A stretch of DNA of 40,834 nucleotides, taken from assembly GCA_015711855.1 (NCBI GenBank), contig JACVJF010000014.1, positions 1 through 40,834 of the forward strand, in the 5' to 3' direction. The notes below the pieces were generated by a model. It ran no database searches, was not told the DNA's origin, and was given only the letters and a program-made list of their open reading frames with translations. This stretch comes from Candidatus Solincola quzhuomuensis. GTDB taxonomy: Bacteria > Actinomycetota > Geothermincolia > Geothermincolales > RBG-13-55-18. The position numbers and the translations under genes were made by a program. Below are positions 11,281-19,619 of this stretch, in pieces. How positions within the stretch are numbered: the first letter of the stretch is position 1; the number at the start of each line of letters is the position of its first letter.

Positions 11281-12795
11281 TCAGGGAAAGATTGCCTTGG
11301 CCACCTTGCTCACCAGGGAGTAGGGAAAACCGGGCACGTTGCTCCAGATCCCCACGATGATCACCAGGGCGGCCAGGACGACCACCGGGATGACCAGCTT
11401 GTGGTCGGCTTCCTTCCCGAAGACCAGCTTGGGATGATGCCGCTCACCGTGTTCGTCCAACTCGTCGCCCTCCCACCGGAAGAAGGCGGTGTAGACGATG
11501 GGGAGGAAGTAGGCCGCGTTCAGCAGGGCACTGACCAGAAGTATGACGATGTAGACGGGCAGCCCAGCCTCCAAGGAGCCGCTTCCCAGGAGCCACTTGG
11601 TGATGAAGCCCACCGAGGGGGGCGTGCCCATCATGGCCAGAGCGCACACGGAAAAACATATCATGGTTATGGGGAGCTGGTAACCGACGCCCGCCATCTC
11701 GCTTATGTTCTTCTTGCCCGTCTTCACCAGGATCACCCCGGCGCAGAGGAATAGGCAGCCCTTCATGAGGGCATGGTGGGTGAGGTGCATCACGCCTCCC
11801 AGGGCGCCGTCATGGGCCAGCATGGCCAGACCCAGGATTATGTAGGAGACCTGTCCGATGCTGGAATAGGCCAGCCGCCTCTTCAGGTTGTCCTGGGTAA
11901 GGGCGAAGACGGAGGCCACCACTATGGTGATACAGGCGGCGATGGCCATGACCACGTTGACCTTCAACTCCCGCATCAGATCCACGCCGAACACGTTGAA
12001 ACAGACTCGGATTATGCCGAAGGCCCCCGCCTTGAGGATCACGCCGGAGAGCAGGGCGCTGGCCGGGGAGGGAGCCGCCGGGTGGGCGTCCGGCACCCAT
12101 CCGTGCAAGGGCATGATGGCCGCCTTAACCCCGAACCCCGCCAGGTAGGTGAAGAAGACGGTCATCAAAGCGGCACGGCTGGCCGTCTCCAGGCTCAAAA
12201 CCCCGTATTTCCCGAACCCCAGTTGCCCGTCTCCCCAGAAGTAATGGGCCACTATGGCGAAGAAGAGCACCGTGCCCGCGGCGATGGCATACACCAGATA
12301 CTTGTACCCCGCTCGACGAGCCACGGTGGTCTCCTCGTGGATGATCAAGGGATAGGAACCGAAGGTCATCATCTCGTAGAAGATGAAGTAGGTGAACATG
12401 TTGGCCGAAAAGGCACAGCCCAGGATAAAGGACTCGCACAAAGCCATGAAGGCGAAGAATCGATTGTGTTTGTGATCGATATAGCTTATGGAATAGATCG
12501 TGGCCAACATCCAGAGGAAAGACAGGATGAGGGCGAAGTAATATCCCAGGGTGTCCACGTACAGCCTTATTTCCAGGTTCTCCACCACGCTGGCCAGGTT
12601 AATGGTATACCTGTTTCCGTCCAAAACGGACGGCAGCATGGAAAGAACCACCCCGAAGGTGGCCAGAGAGCCCAGCGAGCATAGCCAGAGGCGCAATCTC
12701 TGTGCCCGCTTGGGAAAGACGAGTATGGCCACCAGCGTGGTCCAGGGCAAGAGGATGGCTATCAGCGGAACTACCGAGAATTTGCTTTCCGGCAT
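11281..12795 (-). CDS. Proton-conducting membrane transporter subunit (MrpD/NuoM-like)
   Basis: GVKAAIMPLHGWVPDAHPAAPSPASALLSGVILKAGAFG; 504 aa, polytopic. Confidence 0.88.
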   Translation of the reverse strand: MPESKFSVVPLIAILLPWTTLVAILVFPKRAQRLRLWLCSLGSLATFGVVLSMLPSVLDGNRYTINLASVVENLEIRLYVDTLGYYFALILSFLWMLATIYSISYIDHKHNRFFAFMALCESFILGCAFSANMFTYFIFYEMMTFGSYPLIIHEETTVARRAGYKYLVYAIAAGTVLFFAIVAHYFWGDGQLGFGKYGVLSLETASRAALMTVFFTYLAGFGVKAAIMPLHGWVPDAHPAAPSPASALLSGVILKAGAFGIIRVCFNVFGVDLMRELKVNVVMAIAACITIVVASVFALTQDNLKRRLAYSSIGQVSYIILGLAMLAHDGALGGVMHLTHHALMKGCLFLCAGVILVKTGKKNISEMAGVGYQLPITMICFSVCALAMMGTPPSVGFITKWLLGSGSLEAGLPVYIVILLVSALLNAAYFLPIVYTAFFRWEGDELDEHGERHHPKLVFGKEADHKLVIPVVVLAALVIIVGIWSNVPGFPYSLVSKVAKAIFP

Positions 12796-12937
12796 CGACT
12801 ACCCCCTTTGTCCGCTCGCGGGGGGCTCGCCTCGTCTCCGAGAAGACCGGCCCCCGAAGTCTCCATCCGGATCGTATCTTCGTTCCTTTCGGTCATTTAT
12901 GGTATTTTCTACCAAATTCTCCACCCTCCTCGTCCGC

Positions 12938-14422
12938 TCATAGAAGAAACGCCGCCGCCTTCAAAAGGGACGGTATCACCAAATAGGAGAATATCCCGAA
13001 GAACAGGGTCCCCAGGGATAGCATCCATACCGGCGTCAGCATGCTCGGGGGAGCGTCGTTCCAGCTATCTTCCCATGCTCCTTCCCTTCCCGCCTGGAAG
13101 AACATGTAATATATAACCCGGAAGCAATACACTGCGGCCAGGATGCTCCCGATAAGAAGGACGCAGGCATAAAGCCATTTCTCACCTCTCACGTTTCCCA
13201 GGATGAGGTACCATTTGCTGATGAACCCCGCCGTGGGGGGGATGCCTATGACGGAGATGGAAGCCAGGGCGAAGGCGAAACAGGTCCAGGGCATTTGGCG
13301 CCAGGCGCCCTTTAGTTCCTCTATCCGGCGGTATCCTTTCACGTAGATGAAATTTCCCGCGCAGAGGAAGAGGCAGGCCTTGGCCAGTCCGTGATCCAGC
13401 ATATGGTACACGGCGCCGGTAAGGCCCTCGGCGGTAAAGGCGGTCAGGCCGAGGAAGATGTATCCGATATGGCTGATGGTGGAATAGGCGATCATCATCT
13501 TGAGGTCCTTCTGGAGTATGGCCATTATCCCTCCGTAGAGGACCGCCGCGGCGGCAGCCACTCCCACTGCGTCCGCCGTGCCCCCTATGAGATCGGCGGC
13601 CCCTCGGGGGAAGACGGAGAAGGTTATGCGCAAGAGGGCGAAGGCGCTCACCTCCACCAGAAGGCCGGAAAGGAGGGCGCTTATGGGCGAGGGGGCGATG
13701 GAATGGGCGTCGGGCAGCCACATGTGCAAAGGGAAGAGGGCCGCCTTCACCCCGAACCCGATCACGAAGAGTATGTAGGAGACCGTAAGCACCTCCGTGT
13801 AGCCCGATTCGGCGATGCGCTGCGCGAGGTCGGCCATGTTCAGGCTACCGGTCGCGGAGTAGAGAAAGCCTATGGCTAAAAGCACCATTATGGAGGAAGG
13901 GGCCCCCATGAGCACGTACTTGAAGGCAGCTCGTACCGCGTTGCGGTTCCCGGTGATGGCCACCAGGGCATAGGAGGACAAGGCCAGTATCTCCATGAAG
14001 ACGAAGAGGTTGAATATGTCCCCCGTGGCGGCGAACCCCAACATGGCCCCGGACATGAGCAGGAACAGTACGAAATAGGCGGTCCTTCGGCCCCGGCTGA
14101 CCTCCTTGGAGATGTAGTGACGGGAGAAGACCAGGGCCAAAAGGGTTATCCCACATATCGCCAACATGAGGAAAAGCCCCACGTAATCCACGCGTATCTC
14201 GATCCCGTGAGGCGGCTCCCATCCTCCCAGGTGATAGCTGAGATACCCGTCGGAAGGTATCCTCCCCAGGAGCAGAAACCCCAATACGGTGGAGAAACCC
14301 AGAGGCAGAAGGGCGACGTGGGGGACCCAGCTCTCGCGGAGGTAGCCCAGGAAAGGCAGCAGGACCGCCCCCAGCAAGGGAACGGTGATCATGAGTATGG
14401 GGAAATGCCTCCAGGCTCCCAC
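12938..14422 (-). CDS. mnhD: Mrp antiporter subunit D-like (MnhD/MbhH-like)
   Basis: GVKAALFPLHMWLPDAHSIAPSPISALLSGLLVEVSAFALLR; position after a MnhC homologue; GTG start overlapping the upstream stop. Confidence 0.85.
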   Translation of the reverse strand: MGAWRHFPILMITVPLLGAVLLPFLGYLRESWVPHVALLPLGFSTVLGFLLLGRIPSDGYLSYHLGGWEPPHGIEIRVDYVGLFLMLAICGITLLALVFSRHYISKEVSRGRRTAYFVLFLLMSGAMLGFAATGDIFNLFVFMEILALSSYALVAITGNRNAVRAAFKYVLMGAPSSIMVLLAIGFLYSATGSLNMADLAQRIAESGYTEVLTVSYILFVIGFGVKAALFPLHMWLPDAHSIAPSPISALLSGLLVEVSAFALLRITFSVFPRGAADLIGGTADAVGVAAAAAVLYGGIMAILQKDLKMMIAYSTISHIGYIFLGLTAFTAEGLTGAVYHMLDHGLAKACLFLCAGNFIYVKGYRRIEELKGAWRQMPWTCFAFALASISVIGIPPTAGFISKWYLILGNVRGEKWLYACVLLIGSILAAVYCFRVIYYMFFQAGREGAWEDSWNDAPPSMLTPVWMLSLGTLFFGIFSYLVIPSLLKAAAFLL

Positions 14423-14808
14423 TATCCCCTCTCCTCCCGCTCCGCTGTTTCCGATTGTTCTTCCTCGCGCATGAGGCGATCAACGTCCAATGTTCCGTAC
14501 TGACGGTACAGGAGGATGACCAGGGAAAGGGCCAGCGCGGTGACGCTAACCGCCACCACTATCCCGGTAAGGATGAGTGCCTGGGGCAGTGGGTTGACCA
14601 TGCGGGAGGGATCGGCTTTACCCACCCGGATGGGGGCCATCCCTCCGTCCAGATACCCCAGCGATATGAAGAAGAAGAAGACCGAGGTCTCCATGATGTT
14701 CAGACCGATGAGCTTCTTGACGATGTTGCGGCGCACGATGACCGTGTAAAGCCCTATACAGAACAGGACCATCGCCGCTACGTAATGATAGTTATGAAGC
14801 AGTCGCAA
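14422..14808 (-). CDS. mnhC: Mrp antiporter subunit C-like (MnhC/NuoK-like)
   Basis: IGLYTVIVRRNIVKKLIGLNIMETSVFFFFISLGY...NPLPQALILTGIVVAVSVTALALSLVI is the typical MnhC/NuoK pattern. Confidence 0.88.
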   Translation of the reverse strand: MRLLHNYHYVAAMVLFCIGLYTVIVRRNIVKKLIGLNIMETSVFFFFISLGYLDGGMAPIRVGKADPSRMVNPLPQALILTGIVVAVSVTALALSLVILLYRQYGTLDVDRLMREEEQSETAEREERG

Positions 14809-15538
14809 TCTCCTCCTCCCGTATCATGGCGAAGAGGATGGAGGTGAGGACCATGGCCCCTCCCAGGCCGATGCCCACCTCCACCAGGATGGTCAGCCAC
14901 ACCACCAGAGACGGTTGAAGGCCCGGCGCCACCTTCGGCCAGGCATAGGTCAGGAACTCCCCCCCGCCCAGAAGACCCAGGGCTCCTACCAGGAAAAACC
15001 CCATCACTGCCGCCCCCTCCAGGGCCGCTCTGATCCTCTGAGGCACGCGACGAGAGGATTCGGCGAGTCCGAAAATGGTGGTGAAGACGATCATGCTTCC
15101 TCCGATTATCGCCCCTCCCTGGAAACCGCCTCCAGGAGAGGACTCCCCGTGGAAGATGGTGTAAAGGGAAAAGAGCAGGATGAAGGGTACCATAAAGCGC
15201 ACCATAGTCCTCACGATGGTGGAGGAAACCACCTCCGAGCGGTCCACGAAGCCCTCTATGGCTCCCCTCCTCTCCCTCCCCAGCACGGCCAGCACCGCGG
15301 CCAGGGCGCAGAATATGACCGTCACCTCCCCCATGGTGTCGTATCCCCGGTAGTTGAGGATGATTCCGGTGATCACGTTTTCAGTGTGCGTCTCCTCCTC
15401 CGCGTTTTCCAGGTAACGGGGGATGACGTGGGTGGCGGTGGGGTTAGCCGGATCCCCCATGGGGGGCATATTGGCCACCACGTAAAGGAGTAGCGCCGCC
15501 AGTGCGGCTATGAAGAGCAGGGAGACGGTCCTCTTCAT
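14792..15538 (-). CDS. MbhE-MnhB (MbhF)-like fusion subunit
   Basis: Start at internal ATG MKRTVSLLFI. N-terminal half has the MbhE/MrpA-C-terminal-like NYRGYDTMGEVTVIFCALAAVLAVLG; C-terminal half has the MnhB-like LFSLYTIFHGESSPGGGFQGGAIIG. Confidence 0.82.
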   Translation of the reverse strand: MKRTVSLLFIAALAALLLYVVANMPPMGDPANPTATHVIPRYLENAEEETHTENVITGIILNYRGYDTMGEVTVIFCALAAVLAVLGRERRGAIEGFVDRSEVVSSTIVRTMVRFMVPFILLFSLYTIFHGESSPGGGFQGGAIIGGSMIVFTTIFGLAESSRRVPQRIRAALEGAAVMGFFLVGALGLLGGGEFLTYAWPKVAPGLQPSLVVWLTILVEVGIGLGGAMVLTSILFAMIREEEIATAS

Positions 15539-15780
15539 TCCTCCTCCCTCCTCCTGGTCTTGAAGATGGTCACCACGAAGAGCACCGTGGTCACGCCCGC
15601 TCCCACCGCCGCCTCGGTGAGTGCCAGGTCGGGAGCCTGCAGGCGCTGCCACATGAGGGCCATGATCAAGCTGTACACGGAGAAGATGATCACCGCCGCC
15701 AGCAGATCCCTGGCGGTTACCGCCAGGATGGCGGTGGTCAACAAAAGGACGATCAGGGCCAGGTTAAGCGCCGTCCCCAC
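15535..15780 (-). CDS. MbhD/DUF4040-like hydrogenase/antiporter subunit
   Basis: GTG start at 15780 read directly (GTG GGG ACG GCG CTT AAC); VGTALNLALIVLLLTTAILAVTARDLLAAVIIFSVYSLIMALMWQRLQAPDLALTEAAVGAGVTTVLFVVTI. Confidence 0.82.
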   Translation of the reverse strand: MGTALNLALIVLLLTTAILAVTARDLLAAVIIFSVYSLIMALMWQRLQAPDLALTEAAVGAGVTTVLFVVTIFKTRRREEE

Positions 15781-16114
15781 TTTTCGCCCCCTCGTCTTGC
15801 CTCCTCCAGTAAGGTATGTCCCTGCGCAACGCCGAACGGCCGATGGCATGACCGCAGGTGGCGCTGGAAAGAAGTAGAAAGCAGGCAATGAAGATCAGCT
15901 TTAGGAGATCCCAAGACCATCCGCTGTACACGGCCATCCCCACGATCACCGAGCAGGCTCCCAGGGTGTCGCATTTGGTGGAGGGATGGAGGCGGGAAAA
16001 TATGTCCGGCATGCGTAAAAGTCCCGTGGTCCCCAATATGAAGAAGAAGGTCCCTATGCAGCAGAAGATCCCGGCGACTATCTCTTTGGCCGTCAACTCT
16101 CCGCCTCCTTCCAT
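15764..16114 (-). CDS. mnhG: Mrp antiporter subunit G-like
   Basis: IVAGIFCCIGTFFFILGTTGLLRMPDIFSRLHPSTKCDTLGACSVIVG is the MnhG signature. Confidence 0.9.
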   Translation of the reverse strand: MEGGGELTAKEIVAGIFCCIGTFFFILGTTGLLRMPDIFSRLHPSTKCDTLGACSVIVGMAVYSGWSWDLLKLIFIACFLLLSSATCGHAIGRSALRRDIPYWRRQDEGAKSGDGA

Positions 16115-16368
16115 CCCTCGGCCTCCAGATACCGGGACACGGCCACGGTGACCACGAAGAGCAGCAGGGCATAGACGATGGCCACGTCCAGGAAATAGTT
16201 CTCGGCCAGGATAAAGGTGACCAGGATAACCACCACCAAAGTCTTGGTGCCCACGATGTTAACGCCCAGCAATCTGTCCTGGGTGGTGGGGCCTACCGCC
16301 GCGCGGTAAAGGCAAATCACGGCGTTGAGGCTGATGACCAGGGCCACGGCGGTGAGGAATTCATCCAC
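16093..16368 (-). CDS. mnhF: Mrp antiporter subunit F-like
   Basis: VALVISLNAVICLYRAAVGPTTQDRLLGVNIVGTKTLVVVILV...FLDVAIVYALLLFVVTVAVSRYLE is the MnhF pattern. Confidence 0.9.
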   Translation of the reverse strand: MDEFLTAVALVISLNAVICLYRAAVGPTTQDRLLGVNIVGTKTLVVVILVTFILAENYFLDVAIVYALLLFVVTVAVSRYLEAEGWKEAES

Positions 16369-16915
16369 CTTTTCTCACCTCCCCGTCCCTTCTGACCCCG
16401 AACAGCCAGGCCACCAGTCGCTCCAGCCCGGCCAGCCCTTCCTCGTGATAAGGGCACAGACAGTGGACGTTGAGGAGGTCTCCTCGGAGCTCTACGGTGA
16501 CCGTGCCCGGGGTAAGGGTGATGGAGTCGGAGAATACGGTGCGGGGCAGGTCGCCGGGCAGGTAAGTCCGGTATTCCACGATGCGGGGGTCGATGGGAAG
16601 CCCGGGGTTCAGGATGATGCGAGCCACGTCGAGGTTGGCCTTGACGATTTCCCAGATGAGCCTGAGCATGAACAGGGGTAGGCGCAGGAGCACCGCGGGC
16701 GTTATGTGCGGGTCCAGGGCCCGACCCAACAGGGAAACGGTCAGAGCGGCCACCGCTGCGGAGCATATCGCCCCCAACAACATCTCGTGCAGGGCCAAAG
16801 AGGCAGTGAGGATGATCCAGAAGAGGATCATGATGACGAAAAGTAGACCACGTCTACGGAACGCCTTTGCCGTTCCCAATATCCTCTCCCCTAGGACCGC
16901 AGACAACCAGTTCAA
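16361..16915 (-). CDS. mnhE: Mrp antiporter subunit E-like
   Basis: RLPLFMLRLIWEIVKANLDVARIILNP...YRTYLPGDLPRTVFSDSITLTPGTVTVELRGDLLNVHCL is the MnhE pattern; TTG start at 16915. Confidence 0.88.
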   Translation of the reverse strand: MNWLSAVLGERILGTAKAFRRRGLLFVIMILFWIILTASLALHEMLLGAICSAAVAALTVSLLGRALDPHITPAVLLRLPLFMLRLIWEIVKANLDVARIILNPGLPIDPRIVEYRTYLPGDLPRTVFSDSITLTPGTVTVELRGDLLNVHCLCPYHEEGLAGLERLVAWLFGVRRDGEVRKGG

Positions 16916-17063
16916 CCCATCGGAGACGATTTAAATTGGAGAAATTTTAGCATAACCCCCGACGAGCGGAAAAGAGGACGGGCCGGCTTTCTCATATCAT
17001 GAGCTGCATCCACGGGTCCTTCCCATCGGCCTTGTAGGCGGAACGGCGGCTTTGGTCGACGTC

Positions 17064-17702
17064 TCAAGACTCTCCGGTCGTCTCGCCCTTCTTCCTCCTG
17101 CCGAGCAGCGCATAAAGTGTCAACGCCACCGCCAGCACGACCAGAAGACCCCAGCCCAGGGCGTCGATCACTCGGTCGATGGTCCTCCAGTTGGCCCCGA
17201 AGAAGTAGCCCAAAGAAACGAAGAGCGTCGTCCATATGGAGATCCCTCCCAGATCGTAACCCAGGTATTTCCGAAGCGGCATGGCATGGAGGCCAGCGGT
17301 GAGGGGGATGAAGGCGTCCACCCCGGAGAGCATCCTCCCCACCAGGACGGTGGCCGCCCCGAAGCGACGGAAATAACGCTGTCCCCTTTCCATGTTCTTG
17401 CGGATACGGGGACGTTGGCCATACCTCTCCACGATCTCCGTTCCCACGCGGATACCGATGAGGAAGCCCAGTAGGTCCCCCAAAAGAGCGGCTACCGCGG
17501 CCGTAGCCGCCACCATGAACACGTTCAGTTCACCGTGGGCGGCATAGAAGCTGGCCAGAAGGACCACCGTGGTCCCGGGGGCCACCCAGCCGGTGAGGAA
17601 AAAACTCTCCAGGAAAACTCCGCCGAAAACGAGGGCATATCCCCAGTAGGAGAAGAGGGGCATGAAGAAATCCAGAAGCCTGTCTATGAAGGATCCCTGC
17701 AT
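17064..17702 (-). CDS. DedA family membrane protein
   Basis: LFSYWGYALVFGGVFLESFFLTGWVAPGTTVVLLASFYAAHGELN...GDLLGFLIGIRVG...RRFGAATVLVGRMLSGVDAFIPLTAGLHAM. Confidence 0.92.
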   Translation of the reverse strand: MQGSFIDRLLDFFMPLFSYWGYALVFGGVFLESFFLTGWVAPGTTVVLLASFYAAHGELNVFMVAATAAVAALLGDLLGFLIGIRVGTEIVERYGQRPRIRKNMERGQRYFRRFGAATVLVGRMLSGVDAFIPLTAGLHAMPLRKYLGYDLGGISIWTTLFVSLGYFFGANWRTIDRVIDALGWGLLVVLAVALTLYALLGRRKKGETTGES

Positions 17703-17890
17703 GAAAACACCTTTCCTTATCGCTTAACAGCATTATAAGTGCTTATTCCCCCGCATGCCGCGGCGATCCCTTCAGGAAGGGAGCCGCCTCACCCACCAAG
17801 GGCGAGGAAGATCTTCCGGATCGGACCTGCTTGGACGAGTCCCCGCGCTGGGCGCAGGGCGCTACCGGCACCCGCGCGAGGGGAAGGCGG

Positions 17891-17918
17891 AAAAGAAAAG
17901 ACCGGGTTGACCCCGGTC
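17891..17918 (-). terminator. Rho-independent terminator downstream of the acyl-CoA ligase
   Basis: Minus strand GACCGGGGTCAACCCGGTC hairpin followed directly by TTTTCTTTT. Confidence 0.8.
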
Positions 17919-17948
17919 CGAAACGCTGGGCCTGACCGGCCGTCGGCC

Positions 17949-19463
17949 CTATTCGGACTCCTCCTCGATGAGGTCCTTGAGGATCTGGCCCGAAGGGTCC
18001 TTCTTGAAGGACTTGACGAAGACCACGAACTTAGGGGTCTTGTAGTAGGGAAGCCTCTCCTCGCAGTACTGCAGCACCTGTTCCTCGGTGAGGTTGGATC
18101 CCGGCTTTTGCTTCACGTATGCCTTGACCTCCTCCCCGAGGTACTTGTTGGGGATGCCCACCACCGCCGCCTCGGAGATGAGGGGGTGAGACATCAGTAT
18201 CTCCTCGATCTCCCGCGGATAGATGTTGAACCCGCCCCGGATGATGAGGTCCTTCTTGCGGCCCACTATAAACAGGTAGCCGTCGCCGTCCATGTACACC
18301 ATATCCCCGGTGTAGAGCCAGCCGTCCTTGAGGACCTTCGCCGTCTCCTCGGGCTTGTTGTAATACCCTTTCATCACGTTGGGACCGCGGATAACGAGCT
18401 CCCCCACCTCGCCCGTCTCCAGCTCCTTGCCCTCCTCGTCCACCACCTTGACCTCCACGCCCTCGGCGGGAACCCCGATGGAACCCAATTTGTAAGGACC
18501 TTCCAGGGGCTGCATGGTCACCAGGGGAGCGGCCTCGGTAAGACCGTATCCCTCGTAAATGCGAGCTCCCAGCTCGTTGTTCCAGCGCTCCATGACCTCG
18601 CGCGGGAAAGGTGCGCCTCCGCAGGTCCACAGCCGCACCGACCCCAGGTCGTACTGGTAGATGAGGGGGTGGTTGAGGATGTACACGTACATGGTGGGAA
18701 CGCCCATGAACACGGTGACCTGCTCGTGCTGGAGGGACTTGAGCACCTCTCCCGGGATGAAGGACTCGTGGAGTACAATGCTGCATCCCGCGTAGATGGA
18801 GGCGTTCATCACGCAACTCTGGCCATACGCGGCGAAAAAGGGCAACACCCCCATGACCACGTCCTGAGGCGTGAGTTTGCAGAGCTTGGCCACCGTCGCC
18901 GCGTTCCAGATGAGGTTTCCGTGAGTGAGCATGCAACCCCTGACCACCTTGGAGGAAGTCGGTGCGTAAAGGATGGCCGCCACGTCGTCGTCCTCGCGGT
19001 CCACGCCGCGGAACTCTTCCGACTTGCCTTCCAGGAGTTTCTCGAACTGGATTACTCCCTCCAGTTCCGGGGCCTCGCTCACTATGATGCGGCTTATCTG
19101 CGAACACATGGACTTCTGGAGGTCCTTCACCATGTCGTCGAACTCGAAGTTGGTGATCAGGGTCTCCACCATGGAATCGCAGACTATCTTCTCCACTTCC
19201 TCCGCCAGGCACATGTAGCAGAGGGGGACCACCACCGACCCCAGGGCCAATACGGCGTAGTAGGAGACAATGAACTCGGGGACGTTGCGCAGGAGTATGG
19301 CGACTTTGGAATTCTCATCTATTCCCAGATCCCGGAAGGCATTGGCCAGACGGTTCACCCGGGACAGGAGCTCTCCGTAGGATATCGTCTCGTGCCCGAA
19401 GTACAAGGCTGTGGCCTCGGGATTTCTCTCCGTCGTCCTCACGAGATTCTGGTATAGATTCAT
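17949..19463 (-). CDS. AMP-dependent synthetase/ligase (long-chain acyl-CoA ligase-like)
   Basis: YEGYGLTEAAPLVTMQP, GWLYTGDMVYMDGDGYLFIVGRKKDLIIRGGFNIYPREIEE and the C-terminal PSGQILKDL lysine motif. Confidence 0.92.
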   Translation of the reverse strand: MNLYQNLVRTTERNPEATALYFGHETISYGELLSRVNRLANAFRDLGIDENSKVAILLRNVPEFIVSYYAVLALGSVVVPLCYMCLAEEVEKIVCDSMVETLITNFEFDDMVKDLQKSMCSQISRIIVSEAPELEGVIQFEKLLEGKSEEFRGVDREDDDVAAILYAPTSSKVVRGCMLTHGNLIWNAATVAKLCKLTPQDVVMGVLPFFAAYGQSCVMNASIYAGCSIVLHESFIPGEVLKSLQHEQVTVFMGVPTMYVYILNHPLIYQYDLGSVRLWTCGGAPFPREVMERWNNELGARIYEGYGLTEAAPLVTMQPLEGPYKLGSIGVPAEGVEVKVVDEEGKELETGEVGELVIRGPNVMKGYYNKPEETAKVLKDGWLYTGDMVYMDGDGYLFIVGRKKDLIIRGGFNIYPREIEEILMSHPLISEAAVVGIPNKYLGEEVKAYVKQKPGSNLTEEQVLQYCEERLPYYKTPKFVVFVKSFKKDPSGQILKDLIEEESE

Positions 19464-19563
19464 GTTTCATCTCTCCCGTATCTACCCTCTCCTACGGCCC
19501 TTCCGGGAACATCGTCATCCCGTTTCCTCTTTCCACTCCCCGATTCCCTCCCGGTCGGCTATT

Positions 19564-19591
19564 ATTCTACCACCCGGAGCTGCTACGTAAA
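19564..19591 (-). promoter_or_regulatory. Candidate sigma70-type promoter for the acyl-CoA ligase
   Basis: Minus strand TTTACG (19591..19586) - 16 nt - TAGAAT (19569..19564) in the 156 nt gap between fdhA and the ligase. Confidence 0.4.
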
Positions 19592-19619
19592 ACGCACAGC
19601 GACCCTTTTTCGACCAAAG

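Noticed and set aside
17739-19457. 572 aa plus-strand ORF
   Set aside because: Exactly antisense to the well-supported acyl-CoA ligase; His/Leu/Val-rich translation typical of the complementary frame of high-GC genes.
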